Under the pieces are notes generated by a model. It had not been told where the DNA came from, made no database searches, and saw nothing but the letters and a program-made list of their open reading frames with translations. From an uncultured Alistipes sp. (lineage in GTDB: Bacteria > Bacteroidota > Bacteroidia > Bacteroidales > Rikenellaceae): DNA of 9,113 nt. Positions 1 to 6,490 of the stretch are shown in pieces. Location of the stretch: the NCBI GenBank assembly GCA_959604655.1, contig CAUHCL010000085.1, positions 1 to 9,113 on the forward strand, written 5' to 3'. The position numbers and the translations under genes are program-made. Position 1 is the stretch's first letter, and each line of letters begins with the position of its first letter.

Positions 1-782
1 TCGGGCACCTCGTAGCTGCGTACCTTCACGCGGCCGTTCACGAACACGTAGTCGATGCGGGCCTTGGGCTCGCCCTGGAAATTGCCGCCGCCCAGATCGG
101 TCTTCTCGGGTCCCGCGGGGGCGCTTTCGCTTATGCTGCGGGCGTCGCGCAGCAGCTCTTCGATATCCTTTATCTGGGGCGAGTCGTCGGTCGAGTTGAA
201 GTCGCCCGTGCAGATGACCGCGGCATCGCCCGCGATCTGCCTCACCTTGTCGCGCAGCACCTTGCCCGAGTTGCGCTTGGCCTCCTTCAAGCGCCAGTAG
301 AAATGCGAGTTGAACAGATAGAACTCCCTGCCCGACCGCCTGTCGCGGAATCGGCCCCAGTTGCAGATGCGCAGGTCGGTGGCGTCCCACCCGAGACTCT
401 TCTCGTCGGGCGTCTCGCTGTACCAGAAGGTACCCTCGTCGAGCACCTCGAAGCGGTCGCGGCGGTAGAACGTGGCGCAGTTGTGCAGATTGCCGTCTCT
501 GCCTCCGTAGGGGTGGCAGATGCAGTCGTAGTCGGGCATGAGGGCCAGCAGGTCGTCGAGTTGCTGCCTATTCCCCTCCTGCGTGCCCGCTATGTCGACC
601 TCGTGCGAGAGCAGCAGCTCGGCCACCGAGCCTTTGCGGTCGTCCCACGCATCGCCGCCCTGCGCGTCGGCGGGCGCGTCGTAGCGTATGTTATACGAAG
701 CCAGGCGGAATTCCGCCTCCGACGAGCAGCCGCACATCGCCGCGGCGAGCGCTGCCGCCAATAACAGTTCGAGTCTCTTCAT
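1..782 (-). CDS. Endonuclease/exonuclease/phosphatase-family lipoprotein, C-terminus beyond left edge
   Basis: Translating the minus strand from the ATG at 782 gives an open frame to the window edge, about 260 codons with no stop. The start has a basic-hydrophobic signal sequence ending in MCGCSS, so lipidation at Cys19 (or Cys17) and export to the periplasm or outer membrane is likely. The EEP (DNase I-like) fold motifs follow in order: SYNIRYD (residues 29-35), the metal-binding Glu in GTQEG (E69), FNSHFYW with the active-site His (H160), GDFN (193-196) and RIDYVFV (D244). The last family motif, Ser-Asp-His, should lie just past the edge. The family cleaves phosphodiester or phosphomonoester bonds in nucleic acids, phospholipids or sugar phosphates, and the substrate here cannot be told. 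The gene begins 19 bases after the barrel gene's stop, so the two are probably co-transcribed. Family assignment is firm; specificity is unknown. Confidence 0.9.
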   Translation of the reverse strand, partial: MKRLELLLAAALAAAMCGCSSEAEFRLASYNIRYDAPADAQGGDAWDDRKGSVAELLLSHEVDIAGTQEGNRQQLDDLLALMPDYDCICHPYGGRDGNLHNCATFYRRDRFEVLDEGTFWYSETPDEKSLGWDATDLRICNWGRFRDRRSGREFYLFNSHFYWRLKEAKRNSGKVLRDKVRQIAGDAAVICTGDFNSTDDSPQIKDIEELLRDARSISESAPAGPEKTDLGGGNFQGEPKARIDYVFVNGRVKVRSYEVP

Positions 783-801
783 GTTCGTGTTAGGGCGTGC
801 G

Positions 802-2448
802 TCAGAATTTGTAACCCACCGAGAGTATTACGTAGTTGCGCTTCAGGTCGGTCGAATAGAAGGGGCTCGCCGTGTCGAACGTGCCCGAGCGGCTGTCGAG
901 CGCATAGTAGAGCATGTATTCGGTCTGCTTGTTTTCGAGATACTGGTACGTGAGGTCGACGTTCAGCCCGCCGAACGCCAGACCCAGACCGCCCGAGAGG
1001 CAGGTGCTCTTGTAGGTGAGCGGCGAGTTGTAGTAAAGTCCCTTGTCGTTGCGGAGCATCGAATCGGCCACGCCGTAGCCCGCACGCAGGGCGAACATGG
1101 GCAGCGGCTTGATCTCCACGCCGAGGCGCAGCGTGTTCGAGCCCTTGAAATTGTTGGTGAACTCCGAGCGGTAGTCGGCCTCGGTGAGGTCGAAGCCCGA
1201 GGGTATGTTCTTCACGCGCATGCCGTTGTACCAGTCGCGCTCGTAGTCGGCCGAGATGATGGCGAAGCGGCCCACGGTGTACGAGAGGCCGAACATGAGG
1301 CGCGTGGGCGAGACGAAATCCCACGTGTTGTCGCCGTCGTCGTCGAGCGAGGGGGTGGTGTCGCCGCTCGGGTTGAAATTGGTGGCGGCGTATGCCTGGT
1401 AGCTGCGCTTGAGCGAATAGAAGGTGGGCGTATGCACGGCCGCACCCACGCGCAGGGCGGGGATGGGGCGCCAGATGAATCCCACCTTGAGGTTCACGCC
1501 CGCACCCGACACGTCGACGGCCTGATTGTAGTCCATCCACTGTGCTGGCGTCTGCAAGGGCGTGCCGTCGGAGTAGACAGGCTCGGCGCCGTTGTAGATG
1601 TAATCCTCGCCGTAGTAGAACTGGCGTTTCCAGTCGACGGCCTGCAACCCGACGGTCGCGCCGAGATAGAATCGGTTGTCGAAGTTGAACCCGACGGCTA
1701 TGTCGTATTCGCCGATCGAGCCGCGGCTCTCCACGTTGGCCGTGTGACCCACGCCCGCGTTGGCGCCTATGCGGTCGGCCGTGGTCCAGTAGGTCCCCAG
1801 ATCGTCCTCGCCCACATCGAGCATGTAGCCGTTATAGGCCAGCGCGCCGCCCCAGTAGTAGGCCATGTCGTAGCCGTAGTTGAGGTTGCCGTTCTTGTCG
1901 GGGAATATGCCTCCCTGCCCGAGCTGGCGCGAGAAGGCGTCGTTGATCGAGCGGTAGGGGGCGTTCGACGGGCCGCTTTCCGACGTGAAGCCGTAGCGGT
2001 AGTTGAAGTCGGCCACGCGGTTGTAGCCTATGCCCACGCTGACGCTCACCAGACCCGTGCGGCCGCTCTCGTATACGTTGAACACGGCGCCGACGTTGCT
2101 CAGGGCGAAGCGGCTCTGCTTGTTGTCGCCCCAGTCGGCCGCGCTGTTGACGGCGTTGTTGAATCCCATGATGGGGCTGATGGTCACCTCGTTGTGGCGG
2201 TACATGCCCAGTCCCGCGGGGTTGATGCCCATCGACGCCACGTCGCCGCCGAGCGAGGCGAACGCTCCGGCCATGCCCATCGAGCGGGCCGTGCCGAATC
2301 CGAAGTTCACCTGCGAGAGCGAGTACATGTCGTTCGACATCATGCCGTCGTGGTCCATCATCAGGCCGCCGAACCTGTATTGCGCCGAGGCGGTGCCGAC
2401 TATGGCCGCCGAGGCTATGAGAAGCGAAAGTTTTCCGATTGTTTTCAT
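802..2448 (-). CDS. OmpP1/FadL-like outer-membrane beta-barrel protein
   Basis: This 548-residue protein starts with a Sec signal peptide (MKTIGKLSLLIASAAIVGTA, cleavage expected near SA-Q23) and ends in the aromatic, alternating strand VILSVGYKF typical of an outer-membrane barrel. Residues 57-84 carry a Gly/Ala-rich segment with a GINPAGLG motif, which resembles the N-terminal part of OmpP1/FadL/TodX proteins. The rest alternates polar and hydrophobic residues with many Tyr, Trp and Gly, as expected for beta strands. An Asp-rich loop at 369-377 could bind a cation. The family carries hydrophobic compounds across the outer membrane; Bacteroidales members are often named 'hemin receptor' without proof. 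The ATG at 2448 was preferred to an in-frame GTG three codons upstream (2457) because it starts directly at the signal peptide. The gene lies 45 bases after the lipoprotein gene and 19 before the nuclease gene. Confidence 0.87.
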   Translation of the reverse strand: MKTIGKLSLLIASAAIVGTASAQYRFGGLMMDHDGMMSNDMYSLSQVNFGFGTARSMGMAGAFASLGGDVASMGINPAGLGMYRHNEVTISPIMGFNNAVNSAADWGDNKQSRFALSNVGAVFNVYESGRTGLVSVSVGIGYNRVADFNYRYGFTSESGPSNAPYRSINDAFSRQLGQGGIFPDKNGNLNYGYDMAYYWGGALAYNGYMLDVGEDDLGTYWTTADRIGANAGVGHTANVESRGSIGEYDIAVGFNFDNRFYLGATVGLQAVDWKRQFYYGEDYIYNGAEPVYSDGTPLQTPAQWMDYNQAVDVSGAGVNLKVGFIWRPIPALRVGAAVHTPTFYSLKRSYQAYAATNFNPSGDTTPSLDDDGDNTWDFVSPTRLMFGLSYTVGRFAIISADYERDWYNGMRVKNIPSGFDLTEADYRSEFTNNFKGSNTLRLGVEIKPLPMFALRAGYGVADSMLRNDKGLYYNSPLTYKSTCLSGGLGLAFGGLNVDLTYQYLENKQTEYMLYYALDSRSGTFDTASPFYSTDLKRNYVILSVGYKF

Positions 2449-2493
2449 TTTGCACACGTTTGCGACCCGTAGGGCCTGTTAATTGAATAGACT

Positions 2494-3810
2494 TTACCGT
2501 CCGCGCGAACCGCCGCCGCGCGAGCCTCCGCCGCTGCCGCCCGAGAAGCCTCCGCCGCGCGATGCGCCGCCCGACGAACCCGATCCGAACGACGACGAAG
2601 ACGAGGTGCCGCGGTTGGAGTTGAAGCTCGAATTGTTATTGTTGTAGCTGCTGTTGTTGCGGTAGCTGTCGTCGTTGCGCGTGGTGTTGTTGCGGTTCTC
2701 GAACGTGTTGCGGTTGCGCATCGACGTGTTGTCGTTGCGGTTGGTCGTGGTGGTCACCGTACCGCGTCCGCGTGAACCCGAGGTCTGCTGCTGCATGCCC
2801 GAGGTGTTGCCGCCGCGCGACGGAGTGCCGTAGGCGTTGCCCGTGTTTGGCGAGCGGTAGGGCGTCGAGGTCGACGAACCGCGGTTGACTATCGAGTTGC
2901 CGCGCGAGGGGCGTGCGTTGCCGCCGCCCGGGAAGCGGGTGTCGTTGTTGCGCGAGCCGTAGTAGTTGCCGCCGCGGTGCCAGTAGCCGCCGCCACCGCC
3001 GCCGTACTGCGGGCCCCAGTGGTCGTATCCCCAGTGCGGGCCTCCCCAGCCCGGGCCGTAGTAGTGGTGGTGATGGTGCCACGGGTGGTAGAGGCCTCCC
3101 CAGCCCCACCATATGTTGGCGCCCCAGCCGAAGTTCCAGCCGTAGCATATGTTCCAGTTCCAGTCGTACCACGAGTAGCGGGGATAGCCCCACCACGAGT
3201 AGTACCACGGGTCGTAATGGTTCCAGCCGTAGTACCACGGCGAGTAGAGCATGGCCGTGGCGTTGGCTGCGCCCCACGTGCCGAACATCGAGGTGATGTA
3301 CTTGGGCTCTACCCACACCTGGTCGCCCGAGACCATCACGTTGTACACCGCGGGGTCGTAGGCCGTGGCGAAGGTGTAGCTGCCGCCGTAACGCAGGTTG
3401 AAGTAGCTCGACGGCATGCGGTAGTTGGGCGAGGTGAAGCCCCGCAGGCGGCGCGCGTAGGCGCTCTCGTAGCTGTCGGCCACGAAGCTCTGCGGCGAGT
3501 CGTCCTCGACTATGATTATGCCGTCGCCCGAGTCGATGACTTTCACGCCCTCGGTCTCGCCCGCCGCGGCCAGTATCTCGGCCGTTCGGGCGTTCCACTC
3601 GGCCTGACGCGCTTCGGCTTCGGCCTTGCGGGCCTCGGCCTCGGCACGGCGCGCCTCCGCTTCGGCACGCTGGCGGTCGGCTATGACCTTGCGGTCGTGA
3701 GTGGCATATAGATCGTCGTAATCGCCCGTCGAACCGTAGTAGGCCGACGTGCAGGCGCTCGCGGCCAGCGCCGTGAGCGTTGCGGCTAAAATACTCTTCA
3801 AGTTCTTCAT
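2494..3810 (-). CDS. Low-complexity Trp/Tyr/His-rich and Asn/Ser/Gly/Arg-rich lipoprotein
   Basis: No family is recognised for this 438-residue protein. A signal peptide ends in LAASAC, so Cys20 is the probable lipid anchor. Residues 49-76 hold four 7-residue repeats of the type AEAEARx, a likely charged helix or coiled coil. Residues 90-175 look like a small folded segment (VKVIDSGDGIIIVED, then AVYNVMVSGDQVWVEPKYI). Residues 179-277 hold 19 tryptophans with many Tyr, Gly and Pro and a run of five His (245-249). From about 280 to the end the chain is Asn, Ser, Thr, Arg and Gly rich and probably disordered, finishing in SRGGGSRGR. The ATG at 3810 was chosen because the signal peptide starts there; another in-frame ATG at 3819 is possible. 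It is the first gene of the probable operon with the barrel and nuclease. A structural or adhesive surface role is only a guess. Confidence 0.82.
   Translation of the reverse strand: MKNLKSILAATLTALAASACTSAYYGSTGDYDDLYATHDRKVIADRQRAEAEARRAEAEARKAEAEARQAEWNARTAEILAAAGETEGVKVIDSGDGIIIVEDDSPQSFVADSYESAYARRLRGFTSPNYRMPSSYFNLRYGGSYTFATAYDPAVYNVMVSGDQVWVEPKYITSMFGTWGAANATAMLYSPWYYGWNHYDPWYYSWWGYPRYSWYDWNWNICYGWNFGWGANIWWGWGGLYHPWHHHHHYYGPGWGGPHWGYDHWGPQYGGGGGGYWHRGGNYYGSRNNDTRFPGGGNARPSRGNSIVNRGSSTSTPYRSPNTGNAYGTPSRGGNTSGMQQQTSGSRGRGTVTTTTNRNDNTSMRNRNTFENRNNTTRNDDSYRNNSSYNNNNSSFNSNRGTSSSSSFGSGSSGGASRGGGFSGGSGGGSRGGGSRGR
3583..3666 (-). repeat. Four in-frame 21-bp repeats encoding AEAEARx
   Basis: Within the lipoprotein gene, codons 49-76 encode AEAEARR, AEAEARK, AEAEARQ and the degenerate AEWNART. 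The heptad spacing suits a charged helix. The DNA is a tandem repeat of 21-base units and could vary in copy number between strains. Confidence 0.75.
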
Positions 3811-3946
3811 AGCGCACATAGGTTTAAGGTTAAATCGAATGCGGGTTCGCGCGGAATCCTTTCCGATACAGTTTCTCCTGCAAGGATAACGGTAAAACCG
3901 ACGCATTTATTGCGCCGATCAGCCGCACATACCTTTATTTACAATG

Positions 3947-3979
3947 CAAAAATATTATTTTATGCCGATTTCCGCTCAA
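3947..3979 (-). promoter_or_regulatory. Candidate promoter for the lipoprotein operon
   Basis: Reading the minus strand, TATTTTTG (3954 to 3947) matches the Bacteroidetes -7 box TAnnTTTG exactly. A partial -33 element (TTG, 3979-3977) lies 22 bases upstream of it, slightly further than usual. Transcription would start near 3940 and leave a leader of about 130 bases before the ATG at 3810. The surroundings are AT-rich, so a chance match is possible. Confidence 0.4.
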
Positions 3980-4019
3980 TATTCAAGCCATTTTTCGGCT
4001 GAATGCGAAAAAAACTCCA

Positions 4020-4133
4020 TTTCCCGCTTCGCGCCCGAGGCCGAATGCGGAGGTCGCGGGGCGCCTCGCAGCCCTCCGAGCAGCGGTTGCGGACGGCTTC
4101 CGAGTCTCTGCGAAACCCCGTGCAGGCGGGAAA
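4020..4133. repeat. GC-rich non-coding island bounded by 8-bp inverted repeats
   Basis: A GC-rich stretch sits between AT-rich flanks in the divergent intergenic region. It begins with TTTCCCGC (4020-4027) and ends with the exact reverse complement GCGGGAAA (4126-4133). Inside is a near-palindrome around GGCGCC, GCGGGGCGCCTCGC, with one mismatched pair. Open frames across it on both strands have no recognisable protein features. It may be an interspersed palindromic or REP-like repeat, but this cannot be shown from one copy. A separate perfect palindrome, ATAAATATTTAT (4151-4162), lies just beyond it. Confidence 0.3.
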
Positions 4134-4184
4134 CGGCACAAAAAAAGCGGATAAATATTTATTTTTTCGCTCGAAGAGTACAAC

Positions 4185-4208
4185 TTTGCACGAAAGTTAT
4201 TATCTTTG
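4185..4208 (+). promoter_or_regulatory. Promoter of the tRNA-Ser gene
   Basis: TATCTTTG at 4201-4208 matches the Bacteroidetes -7 consensus TAnnTTTG exactly. A TTTG lies upstream at 4185-4188, but with only 12 bases between the elements, short for a standard -33 box. It belongs instead to a direct repeat of CTTTGCAC (4184-4191 and 4204-4211), so the first copy may be a second, weaker -7-like site. Transcription would start about 50 bases before the tRNA. Confidence 0.6.
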
Positions 4209-4266
4209 CACACCGTTAGGATCATTAAGGACCGTTCGGGTCAGAGGATCCTGCATAACGACCGAA

Positions 4267-4353
4267 GGAAAGATGCCGGAGTGGTCGATCGGGCCGCACT
4301 CGAAATGCGGTGAACGGGCAACTGTTCCGGGGGTTCGAATCCCTCTCTTTCCG
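4267..4353 (+). tRNA. tRNA-Ser with anticodon CGA
   Basis: The whole cloverleaf can be drawn. The 7-bp acceptor stem is GGAAAGA (4267-4273) with TCTTTCC (4346-4352). The D stem is CCG/CGG (4276-4278, 4290-4292). The anticodon stem is CCGCA/TGCGG (4294-4298, 4306-4310) around loop CTCGAAA, giving anticodon CGA at 4301-4303, which reads UCG. The long class II variable arm expected of tRNA-Ser is GAACGG/CTGTTC with a GCAA loop (4312-4327). The T stem is GGGGG/CCCTC with loop TTCGAAT (4329-4345). The discriminator is G4353. The next bases are CCG, so CCA is not encoded and must be added by the tRNA nucleotidyltransferase. Confidence 0.97.
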
Positions 4354-4363
4354 CCGAAAGGGC

Positions 4364-4402
4364 GAAATCCTGCAAACGAAAGTTTGCAGGATTTCTTGTT
4401 TT
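4364..4402 (+). terminator. Rho-independent terminator after tRNA-Ser, possibly shared with the convergent operon
   Basis: A perfect 14-bp inverted repeat (4364-4377 with 4382-4395) closes on a GAAA tetraloop and is followed on the plus strand by TTGTTTT. It starts 11 bases after the tRNA. The peptidase gene on the other strand stops at 4402, so the same hairpin lies just past its stop codon, but there is no T run on that side. Strong for the tRNA, uncertain for the convergent operon. Confidence 0.9.
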
Positions 4403-4854
4403 CATTCCGATCGCTCGGCTTCACCGTCTCCGACTACCAGCAGGATGCCGGCATTCTCTCCGTCCGTATACCAGACTTTTCGCAGCAGATCGCAATCGAC
4501 GTCGATCGGCCCGCATACGGGATCGGCGACCGATACCCTCGCCGCGTCAGCATCGCAGATCGTTACGTAGTGGCGGTTGTTCAGCAAGGCTATGGCCGGC
4601 AGCGGCGGTACCGACGCGAGCTCCTCGACGGAACACTTTATCGGCAGCGAATCGAGCCCCATCCGTTTCAATTCCCGCCTCATGTCGTACAGCGTCATGC
4701 CGTGCTCCATTATTTGTCCTATGTCGTCGAGCCCGCCGATGTCGAACTCTCGGCCGTAATAGAGTGCCATGCTTTTCAGGCAGGCAGGTCCGCAGTCGTT
4801 GTGCGATTGCTGGAGGATTATCGGGAACACCGATTGATTCTGTTCGGGGTGCAT
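4402..4854 (-). CDS. Stand-alone C39-type cysteine peptidase domain protein
   Basis: This 150-residue protein is little more than a peptidase C39 domain, the fold that cuts leader peptides from bacteriocins and other exported peptides after double-glycine-type sites. The motif QQSHNDCGPACL (15-26) gives the oxyanion Gln15 and nucleophile Cys21. The catalytic His is H95 in NNRHYVTI, where GHYVV is more usual, and Asp is D111 in ADPVCG. All expected catalytic residues are therefore present. Family members are normally the N-terminal domain of an ABC exporter; here there is no membrane segment, ATPase or signal peptide, so it is probably cytoplasmic. It starts 6 bases after the glycosyltransferase stop and is the last gene of the operon. 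No double-glycine precursor peptide is visible nearby, so the substrate is unknown. A non-proteolytic C39-like role cannot be excluded. Confidence 0.85.
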   Translation of the reverse strand: MHPEQNQSVFPIILQQSHNDCGPACLKSMALYYGREFDIGGLDDIGQIMEHGMTLYDMRRELKRMGLDSLPIKCSVEELASVPPLPAIALLNNRHYVTICDADAARVSVADPVCGPIDVDCDLLRKVWYTDGENAGILLVVGDGEAERSE

Positions 4855-4860
4855 TGTCTG

Positions 4861-5520
4861 TCAGTGCATTGGACCGCAGTAGTTTAATGCGCGGTTTACA
4901 TCGTGTATTCTTTGCAGCCGCGACGCGGTGTCGTCGAACATGTTGTCGATAAATCCCTTCTTGCCGTTGGTCGGGGTTATGTCGGAATACCCGAACTCTT
5001 TCTGGACGGATACGAAGGGGTACAGTGCCATTTTCACACGCGCCAATCCCGACAGAACGCTGTCGGCGGTGTTGCCTTTGCAGAAATCGAAGTCGAGTAT
5101 GCGGCGGTAGAGGCTCCTGCGTATGACCAGGAATTGATTGCCCCAATACCAGTCGGTCCAATAGAGGTTGGCACCCGCGGGGACTCCGAGCCCGTAACCG
5201 CAGATGCCGCCTGCGAGCAGGTCGGCGCCCTTCGCCTCGGCCTCGGCGATGTTGCGGAGCAGATAATCGGCCGAGTAATGCTCCGTGAAAACATGATCGT
5301 CTTCGCAGAACACTATCCTGTCGTGCCCCGCTTCCTCGGCAATGCCTATCACCTTTACGAGACTTTTCCAGATGCCCGCCGCGCCGTCGGGGTCCTGCAC
5401 GGCATCGACGAGGCGGACATCGAATTCGGATTTGCCGTCGAATTGCGCCTCCACGCTTCGCCGTCGGTCGGGGCGGCTTTTCAGATTGACTATGTAGGTC
5501 GGTAATTTATAATTATTCAT
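4861..5520 (-). CDS. Glycosyltransferase family 25-like protein
   Basis: The 219-residue protein begins with PTYIVNLKSRPDRR (7-20), the characteristic start of GT25-type (LPS-biosynthesis-like) glycosyltransferases. It has FCEDDHVF (71-78), whose EDD at 73-75 fits the metal- and nucleotide-sugar-binding acidic motif of a GT-A fold. A second conserved-looking stretch is FVSVQKEFGYSDITP (169-183). There is no signal peptide or membrane segment, so it should act in the cytoplasm or on the inner membrane face. Its ATG lies inside the end of the preceding DUF3857 gene, with an 8-base overlap (5513-5520), and AGGA a few bases upstream may act as a ribosome-binding site. This suggests translational coupling. 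The acceptor could be a peptide, a protein or a lipid-linked glycan; the sequence does not decide. The family call is good, the role inferred. Confidence 0.82.
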   Translation of the reverse strand: MNNYKLPTYIVNLKSRPDRRRSVEAQFDGKSEFDVRLVDAVQDPDGAAGIWKSLVKVIGIAEEAGHDRIVFCEDDHVFTEHYSADYLLRNIAEAEAKGADLLAGGICGYGLGVPAGANLYWTDWYWGNQFLVIRRSLYRRILDFDFCKGNTADSVLSGLARVKMALYPFVSVQKEFGYSDITPTNGKKGFIDNMFDDTASRLQRIHDVNRALNYCGPMH

Positions 5521-6478
5521 GGTTTCCTGTGCTCGTTTCCCGATCGTACGGGTCGGTCGTTATGATCCTTACACCCGCGATGTCGTCCGCTCGGGTATCG
5601 GCGTTGACGGCAGGCAGATTCTCGGCATCGTAAAATACTCCCCAGCAGTCGACCCGCACATAGCTTTTGGTGGCGCGGTATCGGCGCAGGTCCCTCATGG
5701 CGAACGGATCCTCGGGCGCGAATGCGGACGAGTATACGTATTCGGGATACATCACCGTCATAACGGCGTCGCACAGCTTCTCGTACTCGCCGTCGGTCAC
5801 GGTCATGGGGTGCGATCCCGTTTTGTACGTCTTGAAAACGTTGACGAATTCGTTCTCATGGTATCCGCCCAATTTGAACGAGACCATGCAGCGGGAGTTC
5901 AGTATCGGAAGCTCCTTTTGCATGATGACGTACATGTCGCGCGGGTATGTCGATGCCGCATATTCCGTATATTCGTATTCGATTATCGATCCGACCTCGA
6001 CATCGGGTATGGTAAATTCCGCTTGCGCCGTGCTGTCGTCTGTCATTCGCAGCTTTATATCCGTTACCTTCAGTTTCGATCGGCTTATTTTGCCGCCTTT
6101 CAGTGTATACGAATAACCTTTTATGCCCTCTATCGAACTGTCGAACGTTAGGGGATGCCGCGTGTGACGGTGCGGAATCGTGATATTCGCATATTTCAGT
6201 CCGTCGCTGCTGAGAATCTTTATTTTGCGTATGACTTTACGGTGGCTGTAATAGAATCGTGCGAACGTGTCGAATTTGGCGTCGAAGCATGAGTCCGCGA
6301 TAATCAGCAGATCGGTCCTATCCTCCAATGCCACGGCGTCGGCGCCGTCGGCTATTGCGGGATAATCGGTCCGTTCGAGTTCGGCGCGTGTCACCTTGCC
6401 GAATTTGTAGTCGGCCTGCGCCGATGCCGATGTCGCTGTCAGCCAAGCGGCGAGCAGCAGAAGAATACGTCGTTTCAT
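5513..6478 (-). CDS. Secreted DUF3857-only protein, paralogue 1 (promoter-distal)
   Basis: The 321-residue protein has a Sec signal peptide (cleavage near ASA-Q21), then ADYKFGKVTRAELERTDYP, the usual opening of DUF3857 proteins. The domain continues with RKIKILSSDGLKYANITIP (84-102), a SYTLKGGKI turn (123-131), FTIPDVEVGSIIEYEYTEY (155-173) and ELPILNS (189-195). It ends shortly after ENLPA (286-290), followed by VRIITTD. In full-length family members of roughly 600 residues or more, a transglutaminase-like domain follows this point; here there is a stop and no further domain. DUF3857 is a beta-rich module of unknown activity in periplasmic or surface proteins. The first 146 bases are nearly identical to the next paralogue upstream. 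Its end overlaps the glycosyltransferase start, and 12 bases separate it from the gene before. Function unknown. Confidence 0.87.
   Translation of the reverse strand: MKRRILLLLAAWLTATSASAQADYKFGKVTRAELERTDYPAIADGADAVALEDRTDLLIIADSCFDAKFDTFARFYYSHRKVIRKIKILSSDGLKYANITIPHRHTRHPLTFDSSIEGIKGYSYTLKGGKISRSKLKVTDIKLRMTDDSTAQAEFTIPDVEVGSIIEYEYTEYAASTYPRDMYVIMQKELPILNSRCMVSFKLGGYHENEFVNVFKTYKTGSHPMTVTDGEYEKLCDAVMTVMYPEYVYSSAFAPEDPFAMRDLRRYRATKSYVRVDCWGVFYDAENLPAVNADTRADDIAGVRIITTDPYDRETSTGNHE
6333..6478 (-). repeat. Copy A of the shared 5' segment of the DUF3857 paralogues
   Basis: These 146 bases, coding residues 1-49 of paralogue 1, match 7257-7402 at all but 2 positions: at 6418 (c versus t at 7342) and in codon 4 (Arg versus Cys). 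Upstream of 6333 on the plus strand, that is further into the genes, the match stops abruptly. Confidence 0.9.
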
Positions 6479-6490
6479 AATCGTCCCGTC

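Noticed and set aside
2449..2457. GTG start three codons upstream for the barrel protein
   Set aside because: The ATG at 2448 directly begins the signal peptide and needs no rare start codon.
688..2472. A long plus-strand open frame (594 codons) opposite the barrel gene
   Set aside because: It is antisense to a gene with a signal peptide, family motif and barrel C-terminus. Its translation is Val/Ala/Arg/His-rich without domains, as expected from a GC-rich shadow frame.
2462..2475. Small hairpin (GGCCC, TAC loop, GGGTC) between the lipoprotein and barrel genes
   Set aside because: The stem is only 5 bp including a G-T pair and no T run follows, so it is not a credible terminator.
2977..3711. 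Plus-strand open frame opposite the low-complexity lipoprotein
   Set aside because: Its Val/Ala/Arg/Pro composition mirrors the repetitive codons of the real gene, and there is no start signal or domain.
3811..3906. An N-terminal extension of 32 residues on the lipoprotein, from an ATG at 3906
   Set aside because: The extension is basic and would bury a clear lipoprotein signal peptide that begins at 3810; it is better read as untranslated leader.
3944..4225. Two small open frames on opposite strands across the intergenic region
   Set aside because: They have no domains and no plausible start context, and they span both promoters and the GC-rich island.
4200..4424. Minus-strand open frame reading through tRNA-Ser (and plus-strand frames over the same bases)
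   Set aside because: It is antisense to a complete tRNA and its terminator, a common artefact at tRNA genes.
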